A stretch of 45,328 nucleotides of DNA from NCBI GenBank assembly GCA_000990565.1, contig LBQC01000001.1, forward strand, positions 56,401 to 101,728, given 5' to 3'. Positions 7,876 to 16,425 of this stretch are shown here, one piece after another; within the stretch, counting starts at the first letter, position 1; each line of letters begins with the position of its first letter. Origin of the DNA: Candidatus Roizmanbacteria bacterium GW2011_GWA2_35_19. Its GTDB lineage: Bacteria > Patescibacteriota > Microgenomatia > UBA1406 > GWC2-37-13. The notes under the pieces were generated by a model, which did no database searches, was not told where the DNA came from, and saw only the letters and a program-made list of their open reading frames with translations. Made by a program: the position numbers and the translations under genes.

Positions 7876-7975
7876 ACGTATAAATAATAAAATGATCAAA
7901 TAAAAAAATAAATCATTTGATCATTTTTACATTTATTTGCTTATTTGGTTATTTGTTTATTTGATGTTTTAAATT
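7876..7975. repeat. AT-rich inverted repeat before korA
   Basis: A perfect 12-bp inverted repeat AAATGATCAAAT (7890-7901) / ATTTGATCATTT (7915-7926) followed by TTATTTG word repeats. It could form a cruciform or a weak bidirectional terminator but lacks a GC-rich stem. Confidence 0.55.
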
Positions 7976-9736
7976 ATGGATATAACTTGGAAAATCGGGG
8001 GTGAGGCGGGATTTGGGATTATGACAACTGGCTTAGCATTTTCAAAAATTGTAAGCAGACTCGGATATCAAATTTTTGATTATGTTGAGTACCCATCGCT
8101 TATACGAGGGGGTCACAACGCTTATGAAGTTCATGTGTCTCACGAAAATGTGTCACATCTCAAACCTGAGGTTGATGTTTTGGTTTGTCTGAACAAAGAG
8201 ACGTATACAAAACATCAATCCAGCTTGACCAAAAAAAGCTACGTAATTTATGATGAGCAAGAATTTACCGTTGATGGTGATTTTGTAAAAATAAATGTCC
8301 CGTTTAAAAAAATACTAGCTGATCTTAAGGGCCAGATGATTATGAAAAATACGATTGCGCTTGGAGCAAGTCTCTCAGTACTTGGAGCTGAAATAGACGA
8401 GCTAATAAAAATACTCGAAGATCAATTTTCAAAGAAAGGCGAAGCAATCGTCAATTTCAACAAAAACTTTGCAAATGCTGGGTATGATCACATAAAAAAT
8501 AATTATTCAAAGAAAGTTTTGAAGTTTTTAACAAAACGTGAATCATCACCATCTTTAGTTATGACTGGCAACGATGCTTTTTCTCTCGGATCAGTAATTG
8601 CTGATAGCCGTTTTTACTGCGCATATCCTATGACTCCTTCATCAACTATATTAACAACAATGGCGAGTTGGGCTGAAAAGGTTGGCCTCGTTGTCAGGCA
8701 TGCGGAGGATGAAATAGCAGCAATCAATACGGCAATTGGGGCATCATTTACGGGTGTCCGCGCATCAGTCGGGACTTCAGGTGGGGGATTTGCCCTGATG
8801 GTTGAATCTCTATCATTTGCAGGAGTTACGGAAATTCCAATCGTTGTATTTATTGCTCAACGGCCGGGACCGGCAACCGGAATGCCGACGTGGACTGAAC
8901 AGGGAGATCTACTTTTCGCCGTTCATGCCGGACATGGTGAATTTCAAAAAATAGTTCTTTCGGCTTCAGACATCGAAGAGATGATTGAAGTAACTGCCGA
9001 AGCTTATAATCTGGCGGAAGTTTATCAAATGCCAGTAATCGTAATGTCTGACATGTATTTGTCCGAAGGACACAAAAGCATTACAAAAAAGTTCATTGAT
9101 GATTTTATTACTAACTACAAAGTTAACCATGGCAAGCTTCTTAAAGAAATTACAAATGGCAAATCACAAATAACAAATGAAGATCAAAATTCAAATAATA
9201 AAACTAAAAACTATTTAAGATATAAAATTACTGAGGATGGGGTTTCGCCGAGATTAATTCCAGGTACGCCAGGTCATTATTATCAAGCTAATTCGTATGA
9301 ACATCTAGAAGATGGCCATACGACGGAGGAAGCTCAACCGAGACTTAACCAAGTCAATAAAAGAGCAAGAAAATGGGATACGTATTTGAAGATTGATTTT
9401 AAACCACCCAAAGTGTATGGAGATCTTGATAAGGCTGAAGTTGTATTTGTGTCTTGGGGTTCAAATAAAGGGGCGGTTATTGAAGCTCAAAAGCAGCTTA
9501 AAGATAAAACCAATACGGCCTTTATAAACTTCACTCACCTTTATCCGCTCAATAAGAAAATAATTCTACCCTTCTTCAAGGAGAATAAAAAATATATCCT
9601 TGTTGAAAATAATTCCTGGGGACAATTTGGGAAGCTTCTATTACAAGAAACAGGAATAGAAATAAAAGAAAAAATTTTGAGATATGATGGAAGAACGATT
9701 ACGCCGGAATATATTATTAAAAATTTTAAATTTTAA
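7976..9736 (+). CDS. korA: 2-oxoacid:ferredoxin oxidoreductase, fused gamma-alpha subunit
   Basis: Residues 1 to about 190 form the gamma domain (GGEAGFGIMTTGLAFSKI, YPSLIRGGHNAYEV). The rest is the alpha (PYR) domain: AYPMTPSSTIL, RHAEDEIAAINTAIGASFTGVRASVGTSGGGFALM, QRPGPATGMPTWTEQGDL, and the C-terminal transketolase-like part with VSWGSNKG and LVENNSWGQFG. With korB it oxidatively decarboxylates a 2-oxoacid to acyl-CoA and reduces ferredoxin, or runs in reverse. The gamma-alpha fusion is common in this family. A low-complexity stretch (residues about 393-413, bases 9151-9211, repeated AACAAAT-type words) appears inserted in a loop and keeps the frame. The exact oxoacid cannot be told. Confidence 0.93.
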   Translation: MDITWKIGGEAGFGIMTTGLAFSKIVSRLGYQIFDYVEYPSLIRGGHNAYEVHVSHENVSHLKPEVDVLVCLNKETYTKHQSSLTKKSYVIYDEQEFTVDGDFVKINVPFKKILADLKGQMIMKNTIALGASLSVLGAEIDELIKILEDQFSKKGEAIVNFNKNFANAGYDHIKNNYSKKVLKFLTKRESSPSLVMTGNDAFSLGSVIADSRFYCAYPMTPSSTILTTMASWAEKVGLVVRHAEDEIAAINTAIGASFTGVRASVGTSGGGFALMVESLSFAGVTEIPIVVFIAQRPGPATGMPTWTEQGDLLFAVHAGHGEFQKIVLSASDIEEMIEVTAEAYNLAEVYQMPVIVMSDMYLSEGHKSITKKFIDDFITNYKVNHGKLLKEITNGKSQITNEDQNSNNKTKNYLRYKITEDGVSPRLIPGTPGHYYQANSYEHLEDGHTTEEAQPRLNQVNKRARKWDTYLKIDFKPPKVYGDLDKAEVVFVSWGSNKGAVIEAQKQLKDKTNTAFINFTHLYPLNKKIILPFFKENKKYILVENNSWGQFGKLLLQETGIEIKEKILRYDGRTITPEYIIKNFKF

Positions 9737-9746
9737 ATTAAAAATT

Positions 9747-10598
9747 ATGTCTAGCATACAAGATTTCACAGGCTACAGTCCAACTTGGTGTTCAGGATGC
9801 GGAGACCACGGAATTGGGATCGCCATCAAGCAGGCGCTGGTTCAGATGAATTTGACTCCGTCAGATTTAGCGGTAGTCTTTGGTATCGGTTGCTCAGGTA
9901 ATATGAATGACTTTTTAAATGCTTATGCAATTCACTCGCTACACGGCAGGGCATTGCCTAATGCAATCGGAATAAAATTAACAAATCATCGCCTCCCGGT
10001 GATTGCGGTCGTTGGAGACGGGGATTGTTATGGTGAAGGTGGTAATCATTTTATTCATGCCTGTCGAGGCAATCACGATATTAAGGTTTTAGTTCATGAT
10101 AATGGAGTTTATGGCTTAACAACAGGCCAATCGGCGCCAACCGCAAAGCAAGGTTACAAGTCAAAGTCCACCCCATCAGGTATAATTGAAATACCAATCA
10201 ATCCGTTAACTCTTGCGATTTCCTCGGGCGCGACCTTTGTTGCCCAAAGTTTTGCCGGGGATCCAGCCCACATGATTCAGACGATTAAGGCAGCTATGAA
10301 CCATAAGGGTTTTGCATTGGTTAATGTCCTTCAGCCTTGCGTTACGTTTAACAAAATAAACACTTACCAGTATTACTTACAGCGAGTGTATAAACTGGGA
10401 GGAGACTATAAGAAAGATGATTTCGAATCAGCGATGATTAAGAGCCTTGAGGTTAATAAAGAAAAATTTCCTTTAGGGATAATTTATCAAGTACAAAAAC
10501 TAAGCTATCATGATCATTTGCCCCAAATCAAATCGGAGGCACTAGTCGCTAAAAATAGATTTATTGAGTTTGATAAAATTACAAAAGATTTTATATAA
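9747..10598 (+). CDS. korB: 2-oxoacid:ferredoxin oxidoreductase beta subunit
   Basis: TPP-binding beta subunit. Cluster ligands are in PTWCSGCGDHG and VLQPCVTFN; the TPP motif is VVGDGDCYGEGGNHFIHACRGN followed by NGVYGLTTGQSAPT. At 283 residues it is complete. The frame is open upstream to 9684, inside korA, but MSSIQDFTGYSPTWCSGCG from the ATG at 9747 is the normal family start, 10 bases after the korA stop. The TPP and cluster residues are all present, so the KorAB enzyme looks functional; electrons likely go to the ferredoxin encoded just upstream. Confidence 0.94.
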   Translation: MSSIQDFTGYSPTWCSGCGDHGIGIAIKQALVQMNLTPSDLAVVFGIGCSGNMNDFLNAYAIHSLHGRALPNAIGIKLTNHRLPVIAVVGDGDCYGEGGNHFIHACRGNHDIKVLVHDNGVYGLTTGQSAPTAKQGYKSKSTPSGIIEIPINPLTLAISSGATFVAQSFAGDPAHMIQTIKAAMNHKGFALVNVLQPCVTFNKINTYQYYLQRVYKLGGDYKKDDFESAMIKSLEVNKEKFPLGIIYQVQKLSYHDHLPQIKSEALVAKNRFIEFDKITKDFI

Positions 10599-10675
10599 AC
10601 AATTTGAACGGAAGTTCAGGTTTAGATAGTCAGTTCAAGCTTAAATACTATAGGTTTAGGCTCAAAAAATAGGTA

Positions 10676-10709
10676 TTGACAGTTAGCAATTAATTTGTTA
10701 GACTGCTAA
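10676..10709 (+). promoter_or_regulatory. lon promoter overlapped by a CIRCE-like (HrcA) operator
   Basis: -35 TTGACA (10676-10681), 17-base spacer, -10 TAGACT (10699-10704). Over it lies TTAGCAATT-N9-GACTGCTAA at 10683-10709. The CIRCE element bound by the heat-shock repressor HrcA is TTAGCACTC-N9-GAGTGCTAA; this site has the exact 9-9-9 geometry and matches 15 of 18 arm positions. Predicted transcription starts at about 10711, 4 bases before the lon ATG, so the mRNA would be nearly leaderless. Confidence 0.75.
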
Positions 10710-10714
10710 AATAT

Positions 10715-13066
10715 ATGGCATTTTTAGTCGGAGCGTCAGAACAATACATTTATCCTGTTGCAGCCGTGCGTGATGGCATTGTATTTCCTAATACCGAGAA
10801 CGTACTCATATTTGGAAGGCCAAAAAGTGTCGCTGCGATCAATGCTGCCATGAAAAAAGATAAGAAAATTATTCTTCTCATGCAGAAAAACCCTACTCAC
10901 GAAGATCCGCCCTCAACAGAATTACATTACGTTGGTGTTCTTGCAACAATCGAAAAAACGGCCGTTGGCGAAAAAGGTGAGATTAACGCGCTAGTTAAAG
11001 GTCGGGAAAAAGTAAAGCTTCTAAACTTTACAAAGGAAGATCAATGGTTTGAAGGAAAAGTACAAATAGTCCATGATGAGGCTCGCGAGGACGAAGAAAC
11101 AAAAGCGATGGTCAAACATATTTCAAGTCAAATCAAAAAAGCGATCAATCTTGGAAAAACGGTTGACTTCGTATTTTTGATGAACATCTTAAACACCGGC
11201 AATTCTCTAGATTTTTCAAATCAAATTGCCGTAGTTCTTGATATTAAGTCAGGTGAAAGGCAAAATCTTCTTGAAGAAAGCAATCTTAAAAACAGATTAA
11301 AAAAAGAAGTTGATTTCGTTGACCGAGAGATCAAAGTCTTGGAAATAGAGTTTAGACTTTCTTCAAAGACGCAAAAAAAATTTGAGCAAGGCATGAAAGA
11401 AAGCATACTGCGTGAAAAAATGAAGACAATCGAGGAAGAGCTTGGAGAAAAAGGCGAGGACAAAGACATCTCCGAATACCGGGAAAAAATAAAGAAAGCT
11501 AAAATGCCTCTCGAGGTACAAGAAAAAGCAGAAAAAGAATTAAAGAGACTTAAGCAAATGTCTCAATTCAACCCCGAATCATCATATGTCAGGACCTATC
11601 TTGATTGGTTAGTCGAGCTTCCATGGTCAGTGACTTCTGCTAATAATGTTGAGATCAAAGCGGCTGAGAAAATACTTGATGAGGATCATTTCGGTTTAAA
11701 GAAGATAAAAGAAAGAATCCTTGAGTATTTGGCTGTCCTTGAGCTTCGTAAAAAGAAAGCCTCTAAAGGATATCAACCAACGATTTTATGCTTTGTTGGC
11801 CCACCTGGCGTTGGAAAGACATCGCTTGGTAAGTCGATCGCTAGATCACTCGGACGGAAATTTGTAAAAATGTCTCTTGGTGGAATTCGTGACGAGGCGG
11901 AGATAAGAGGACATAGACGCACCTATGTTGGGGCCTTGCCTGGACGGATGATCCAAGGGATTAAGCAGTCGGCCACAAGGAATCCAGTCTTCATGCTTGA
12001 TGAGATAGATAAAATAGGTCGAGATTATCGAGGTGACCCATCAGCCGCCCTCCTTGAAGCCTTAGATCCGGAACAAAACCACAGTTTTTCTGATCATTAT
12101 CTAGAAGTCCCTTTTAACTTATCAGATGTTTTCTTTATAACAACGGCAAATATATTAGACACGATTCCAAATGCACTCCTTGACCGGCTTGAAGTAATTC
12201 ACTTCCCAGGTTATACTGAGGACGAAAAGTTTAATATTGCCCGGAATTATTTGGTTAAAAAGCAAGGCGAATCGCACTCATTATCACCGAAGGAAGTAAA
12301 GATGACAGATGTGACTTTGAAAACAATAATTAGAAGATATACGAGAGAAGCGGGAGTTCGCGAACTTGAAAGACAGGTAGCAACAATTTTTAGAAAGATC
12401 GCCAGAGAGATCGTTGAAAATAAGTTTAAATCAAAAATAGTTGGGAATCCAGACTTACATAAATATCTAGGTCCTTTTAAATACTCCTCTCAGATGATTG
12501 AAGAAAAAGATACTATTGGCATCTCAACCGGTTTAGCTTGGACTCAAGCGGGAGGAGATATTCTCTTTATTGAAGTTGCGATCATGCCTGGAAAAGGAAG
12601 TCTAACTCTAACCGGTCAGTTGGGTGATGTGATGAAAGAATCTTGCCAAGCAGCTTTATCATATGTAAGAGCACGGTATAAAAAATTTGGGTTGAAGGAA
12701 GATTTTTATGGCAAAATAGATATTCACGTCCATGTACCTGAAGGCGCTGTCCCTAAAGACGGGCCCTCGGCAGGACTTGCAATTACAACCGCAATGATTT
12801 CGGCATTAACTAAAACTCCAACAATTAGGACCGTTGCAATGACCGGAGAGATAACCCTTCGCGGTCGAGCACTTGAGATAGGAGGAGTCAAAGAAAAAGT
12901 AATCGCAGCCCACAGAGCAGGAATCAAGACGGTAATTTTACCTAAGGACAATAAAAAAGATCTAGAGGATATACCGGACTATGTATTAAAGGGACTCGAG
13001 TTTATTTACGTTGAGCACATGGATCAAGTGTTGAAGGTTGTCCTTAAAAACAATAAGATCAATTAG
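10715..13066 (+). CDS. lon: ATP-dependent protease Lon (LonA type)
   Basis: Complete 783-residue LonA: N-terminal substrate-binding domain (PVAAVRDGIVFPNTENVLIFGR), coiled-coil middle, AAA+ module with Walker A GPPGVGKT (residues about 362-369), SLGGIRDEAEIRGHRRTYVGALPGR, Walker B PVFMLDEIDKI, and the protease domain with the Ser685 (KDGPSAG) and Lys726 (GGVKEK) dyad. It degrades misfolded and regulatory proteins in the cytoplasm. The start at 10715 is set by the promoter just upstream. A CIRCE-like operator suggests heat-shock control through HrcA, which is more usual for groE/dnaK than for lon. Its 3' end overlaps the convergent femX gene by 4 bases. Confidence 0.97.
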   Translation: MAFLVGASEQYIYPVAAVRDGIVFPNTENVLIFGRPKSVAAINAAMKKDKKIILLMQKNPTHEDPPSTELHYVGVLATIEKTAVGEKGEINALVKGREKVKLLNFTKEDQWFEGKVQIVHDEAREDEETKAMVKHISSQIKKAINLGKTVDFVFLMNILNTGNSLDFSNQIAVVLDIKSGERQNLLEESNLKNRLKKEVDFVDREIKVLEIEFRLSSKTQKKFEQGMKESILREKMKTIEEELGEKGEDKDISEYREKIKKAKMPLEVQEKAEKELKRLKQMSQFNPESSYVRTYLDWLVELPWSVTSANNVEIKAAEKILDEDHFGLKKIKERILEYLAVLELRKKKASKGYQPTILCFVGPPGVGKTSLGKSIARSLGRKFVKMSLGGIRDEAEIRGHRRTYVGALPGRMIQGIKQSATRNPVFMLDEIDKIGRDYRGDPSAALLEALDPEQNHSFSDHYLEVPFNLSDVFFITTANILDTIPNALLDRLEVIHFPGYTEDEKFNIARNYLVKKQGESHSLSPKEVKMTDVTLKTIIRRYTREAGVRELERQVATIFRKIAREIVENKFKSKIVGNPDLHKYLGPFKYSSQMIEEKDTIGISTGLAWTQAGGDILFIEVAIMPGKGSLTLTGQLGDVMKESCQAALSYVRARYKKFGLKEDFYGKIDIHVHVPEGAVPKDGPSAGLAITTAMISALTKTPTIRTVAMTGEITLRGRALEIGGVKEKVIAAHRAGIKTVILPKDNKKDLEDIPDYVLKGLEFIYVEHMDQVLKVVLKNNKIN

Positions 13067-14124
13067 ATCTTAAGAATTACTTCACGAATTTTGTAGGCGA
13101 GATTATAAATTTTGTATAAGATTGGATTAATGATCAGATCGTAACTACCAACCATTTTAACAAATTTAGTTCCGTAGCCTTCTTTGAAGCGAGTGAAACC
13201 TGACCAAGAATGAGATTGATCATAACCATGAGGAAGCGATCCCCACATATCAAATTTTTTCGCCCCGAGTTTTTTACCAAGTTTAATAGCTTTCCACATA
13301 AGGAGATTTGAAGCCATTAAATTACGATTTTGTGACGAGGTGCCACCATAGACATAGTATAATACATCTTTAAAATAAAATAATTCATAAGCGGCAAGTG
13401 GGGCATCTTTATAGTAAGCAATCAAAATATGAGAGACATCTTTTTTCAAGCTATCCCAAACTGTTTTATGATACTTGTAATTATGACCTAAATATTTTTG
13501 TCTTTTACATGTTTCAAAATATAGTTTCGCAAAATCCTCAAATCCCTTGTCGTTTGATAATTCTTTAACTGTGACTCCTTTTTTTTCAGCAAGACGGATG
13601 TTATAACGCGTTTTTGAATGAAAACTTTTTAGGAGTTCATCCTCAGTTTTATTCAGATCAAGTACTTGTGTCCACTCGGGAAATAGAGGATGGGAAGATT
13701 TTACCCACCCTGTGTCATTCCGAAGGAGAGTATCGACTGAGAAATCTAGCGAAGCGTTACATCCCAACTTAGTCGGGACTGGATTTCTCTCCCTAGGCTC
13801 GCTTTGCTCGCTCGGGATCGAAATGACGGCAATGTTAGGCTCAAATTTTATAAATAAAACCCTGTTTTTTTTACCCCATTCATAAAAAAAATTAACAACC
13901 TCATGTGAAGGTAATCTAGATCGGGGAACATAGCCAACTTTATAACCTAAAGGTAGCGGGTGGAGAGTCATTTGATAAGAGTTATTTTTATCCCGTACGC
14001 GGATCACTTCAATCCCCATTTTTTCCCGTGCAAGACCCCATTCGTATGACTGCAAAGGATGGTTGGCCAACTTATTTATGAGTTCACCGCTAATACTATT
14101 CTTGTTTATTATTTTAGGAACCAT
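13063..14124 (-). CDS. FemAB/FemX-like peptidyltransferase with an in-frame repeat insertion
   Basis: A 353-residue FemAB-type protein with two GNAT-like halves. Recognisable are NHPLQSYEWGLAREKMG at the start, FHSKTRYNIRLAEKKGVTV, and the C-terminal MASNLLMWKAIKLGKKLGAKKFDMWGSLP plus FKEGYGTKFVKMVGSYDLIINP. Fem proteins add amino acids from aminoacyl-tRNA to the peptidoglycan stem peptide; relatives also act on other acceptors. Residues about 100-137 (bases 13714-13827) come from a 114-bp palindromic repeat, exactly 38 codons, inserted between the AVIS and WVKSSHPLFPEW regions. It is the last gene of the surface-glycan operon, 8 bases after a glycosyltransferase, which fits a cell-wall role. 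Confidence 0.86.
   Translation of the reverse strand: MVPKIINKNSISGELINKLANHPLQSYEWGLAREKMGIEVIRVRDKNNSYQMTLHPLPLGYKVGYVPRSRLPSHEVVNFFYEWGKKNRVLFIKFEPNIAVISIPSEQSEPRERNPVPTKLGCNASLDFSVDTLLRNDTGWVKSSHPLFPEWTQVLDLNKTEDELLKSFHSKTRYNIRLAEKKGVTVKELSNDKGFEDFAKLYFETCKRQKYLGHNYKYHKTVWDSLKKDVSHILIAYYKDAPLAAYELFYFKDVLYYVYGGTSSQNRNLMASNLLMWKAIKLGKKLGAKKFDMWGSLPHGYDQSHSWSGFTRFKEGYGTKFVKMVGSYDLIINPILYKIYNLAYKIREVILKI
13714..13827. repeat. Palindromic repeat copy C, in frame inside femX
   Basis: A 114-bp copy with ends GTCATTCCGA and TCGAAATGAC. Inner words GAAATCTAGCGAAGCGTTAC and GGATTTCTC match those of the sufS and pre-trpB copies. Length is a multiple of three and no stop is introduced in the gene's frame. 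Confidence 0.85.
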
Positions 14125-14132
14125 TTTGATAT

Positions 14133-15211
14133 TTAGGAAATAGTAGACATTATTACCTCAAGCGTTTCCTTAGCACATGTATCCCAAGAAAATTTTTTAA
14201 TTCTTTCCTTGCCATTTCTAATTAATTTATCTCGAAGGATTGAATTATCCATTAAGTTTTTTATTTTTTCAACTAAGTCATAATGATTATTTGGGTCAAA
14301 ATATAATGCTGCATTACCCGCAATTTCAGGAAGCGATGAAGAGAAAGACGAAATAACCGGGCATGAGAAACTCATTGCTTCAAGCGCCGGTATTCCAAAT
14401 CCTTCATAAAATGACGGTATGACGAAGCAGGTAGCATTTTCGTATAAAAAGATAAGTTGATTATCGGTTACAAAATCAGCAAAATAGATATCATCTTCCA
14501 TTCCAAACTTGGCAACTGAATGATAGATTTCGTCATATAGCCAACCCTTTTTTCCAGCAATCACAAGCTTTATTTCCGGATAAATCAGCTTGAGTCTTGA
14601 AAACGCTTTAATTAAGGTTAGAATATTCTTTCTTGGCTGAAGGGTACCAACATATAGGATATAGGGATTTTTTGTTAAATCAGTTTTTAATTTTGATTCA
14701 GACAATAGATGCTTTTTTTCATAACCGTTATATATAACCTTAATTTTAGATGAAGGTATGTGGTAAGAATTTATTAAGTCTTTTTTAGTCGACTTTGAAA
14801 CAGCGATTATTCGTTTTGCTGAGTCGATTGAATATTTAGTCCAAAATTTTAACTGATATAAATCTTTTTTAAGAAAATCTTGTGGGAAAAATGAATAGTT
14901 ACGACCTGAGGGACTGGGCAAAATCTTGGCAAATAGTGGGCAGGACTATAAAAAACATCGATATCTTTTTTTTTGTAAAGCCGAAAAGGTAAAAATATTT
15001 GTGACCATAAAAATTTTGCTTTAATAATTTCATATTTAAAGTATCTATCTTCTTTTGGTAGATCGGGTAGGGGAGTTGCGCGAAGAAAAACCTTGAAAGT
15101 AATGTTTTTTTTAGATTGTCGTTTAAAGTATCGGAGAAGATTTAAAGCATAGACAGAGACACCAACCCTTTTTACAACATTTGCCTCATTGCCATCGACT
15201 CCTATAACCAT
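14133..15211 (-). pseudogene. Glycosyltransferase family 4 (GT-B), frameshifted
   Basis: The N-terminal frame (15211 to about 14895) reads MVIGVDGNEANVVKRVGVSVY ... DVFYSPAHYLPRFCPVPQVVTIH, the donor-independent half of a GT-B enzyme. The C-terminal frame continues with SFFPQDFLKKDLYQLKFWT ... VSKSTKKDL ... YILYVGTLQPRKNILTLIKAF ... FVIPSFYEGFGIPALEAMSF, the GT4 nucleotide-sugar half with the E.......E motif. The frames meet near 14885-14897. The family normally reads IHDLSFF-x-FP here, so only a few residues (about 10 bases) seem to be missing. The two pieces together are full length. It may be a real mutation, an assembly error, or two polypeptides; both halves look otherwise well preserved. 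Confidence 0.85.
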
Positions 15212-15231
15212 AGTTGATATTTTAGCACAGT

Positions 15232-16425
15232 TTATAAATTCTTATAGACAGTTTCAAGCTTGTTGGCAATCCCTTGCCATTGATACTTGCTTTTAACAAG
15301 TAATAAAGCGTTTTTTCGTATTTTTTCGTAATTACCTTTGTCACTCAAAATTTTTTCAATTTTTTCAACAAATTGCAAAGGAGTCTTGGCCGTTAGGACG
15401 TGGATATTATCAATTACATCCAAGCCCTCAACTCCGGTTTCGGTCGATATGACTGGAATTCCTGATCCCATTGCTGCAAGGATTTTAAGTCGTGTTCCGC
15501 CAGGACCAAAAATAGGGGCGATAAATAAGTCGGCCTCCCTAAATAATTTTTTTACTTTTTGGGTATCGTCAGATGAAATATCTACAATCTTAATTTTTTT
15601 AAAATTAACCTTTCCAATTTTTCCAGCGTTCTGACCAGCAATAACGACATTAATATTTGGATTATTTTTTGTAAGTAGTGGATAAATTTTATTAATTAAA
15701 AATTTTGCCGCTTCAACGTTTTGCAACCAGAAAAAATTTCCTTGAAAAAAAACAGTTAACTTTTTTAGATCTTTTTTCCCAAGGCTTGATACAATCATTT
15801 CATCTCCAGCGCCATTTGGGATGACTGAAGTCTTTATTTCTTCTTCCTCATTCTTAATGATCTTTTCGTCAGGGGATGATACAGCAACAACTATGTTTGC
15901 CTTCTTCCAATAAAATCTTTCCCAATACCGAAGCTTAATAATATCTATATCAAAATATAGGAGCATTCTTAAATAAAACGGAAGGGAATTGACAAAATGT
16001 TTATAGACATTATATTCAATTGTCTGTTCAACTAAGACGATCGGAGTATTGGTTTTTGGAATATGTGGCATTACATAAAAAGTTTCGGCGTGAATGACAT
16101 CAAATTTTTCTTTCTCTAAAAGCTTGCTAATTATTTCTTTTGCCTCATCTGAAAAATTGCGGACAACTAAAAAAGGAGATGAAGAAAAAATTGTTTTAAA
16201 GATATTTTTAAAAACCCATGGTTTTTCCGGTCTTTGACAAAGATAGATTTTTTTACAAAAACTTTTAAGGTATGAATAATAATCTTTTTCCTTTTGATTT
16301 TTATAAAGAGCTACAAGTGTAATTTCATTACCTTGACTCAAGTGTTTTAAGAGGTTGAAAGTACGGATTTGACCCCCAGATGATGGAGGATATGGAACAT
16401 ATGGCGTAACCATTAATATCTTCAT
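15232..16425 (-). CDS. Glycosyltransferase family 4 (GT-B fold)
   Basis: A 397-residue GT-B glycosyltransferase: MVTPYVPYPPSSGGQIRTFNLLKHL at the start is the usual GT4 N-terminus; the C-terminal half has VFFQGNFFWLQNVEAAKFL, LFIAPIFGPGGTRLKILAAMGSGIPVISTETGVEGL. The GPGGTRLKIL form resembles sugar transferases of the PslH/Stp1-like group. It overlaps the upstream GT39-like gene by 4 bases (ATGA), so the two are translationally coupled. Donor and acceptor are unknown. The frame is intact. Confidence 0.88.
   Translation of the reverse strand: MKILMVTPYVPYPPSSGGQIRTFNLLKHLSQGNEITLVALYKNQKEKDYYSYLKSFCKKIYLCQRPEKPWVFKNIFKTIFSSSPFLVVRNFSDEAKEIISKLLEKEKFDVIHAETFYVMPHIPKTNTPIVLVEQTIEYNVYKHFVNSLPFYLRMLLYFDIDIIKLRYWERFYWKKANIVVAVSSPDEKIIKNEEEEIKTSVIPNGAGDEMIVSSLGKKDLKKLTVFFQGNFFWLQNVEAAKFLINKIYPLLTKNNPNINVVIAGQNAGKIGKVNFKKIKIVDISSDDTQKVKKLFREADLFIAPIFGPGGTRLKILAAMGSGIPVISTETGVEGLDVIDNIHVLTAKTPLQFVEKIEKILSDKGNYEKIRKNALLLVKSKYQWQGIANKLETVYKNL

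Noticed and set aside
14849-14921. Two overlapping GT4 frames as two separate genes
   Set aside because: Each is half of one GT-B enzyme and they join at a single point, so one frameshifted gene is simpler.
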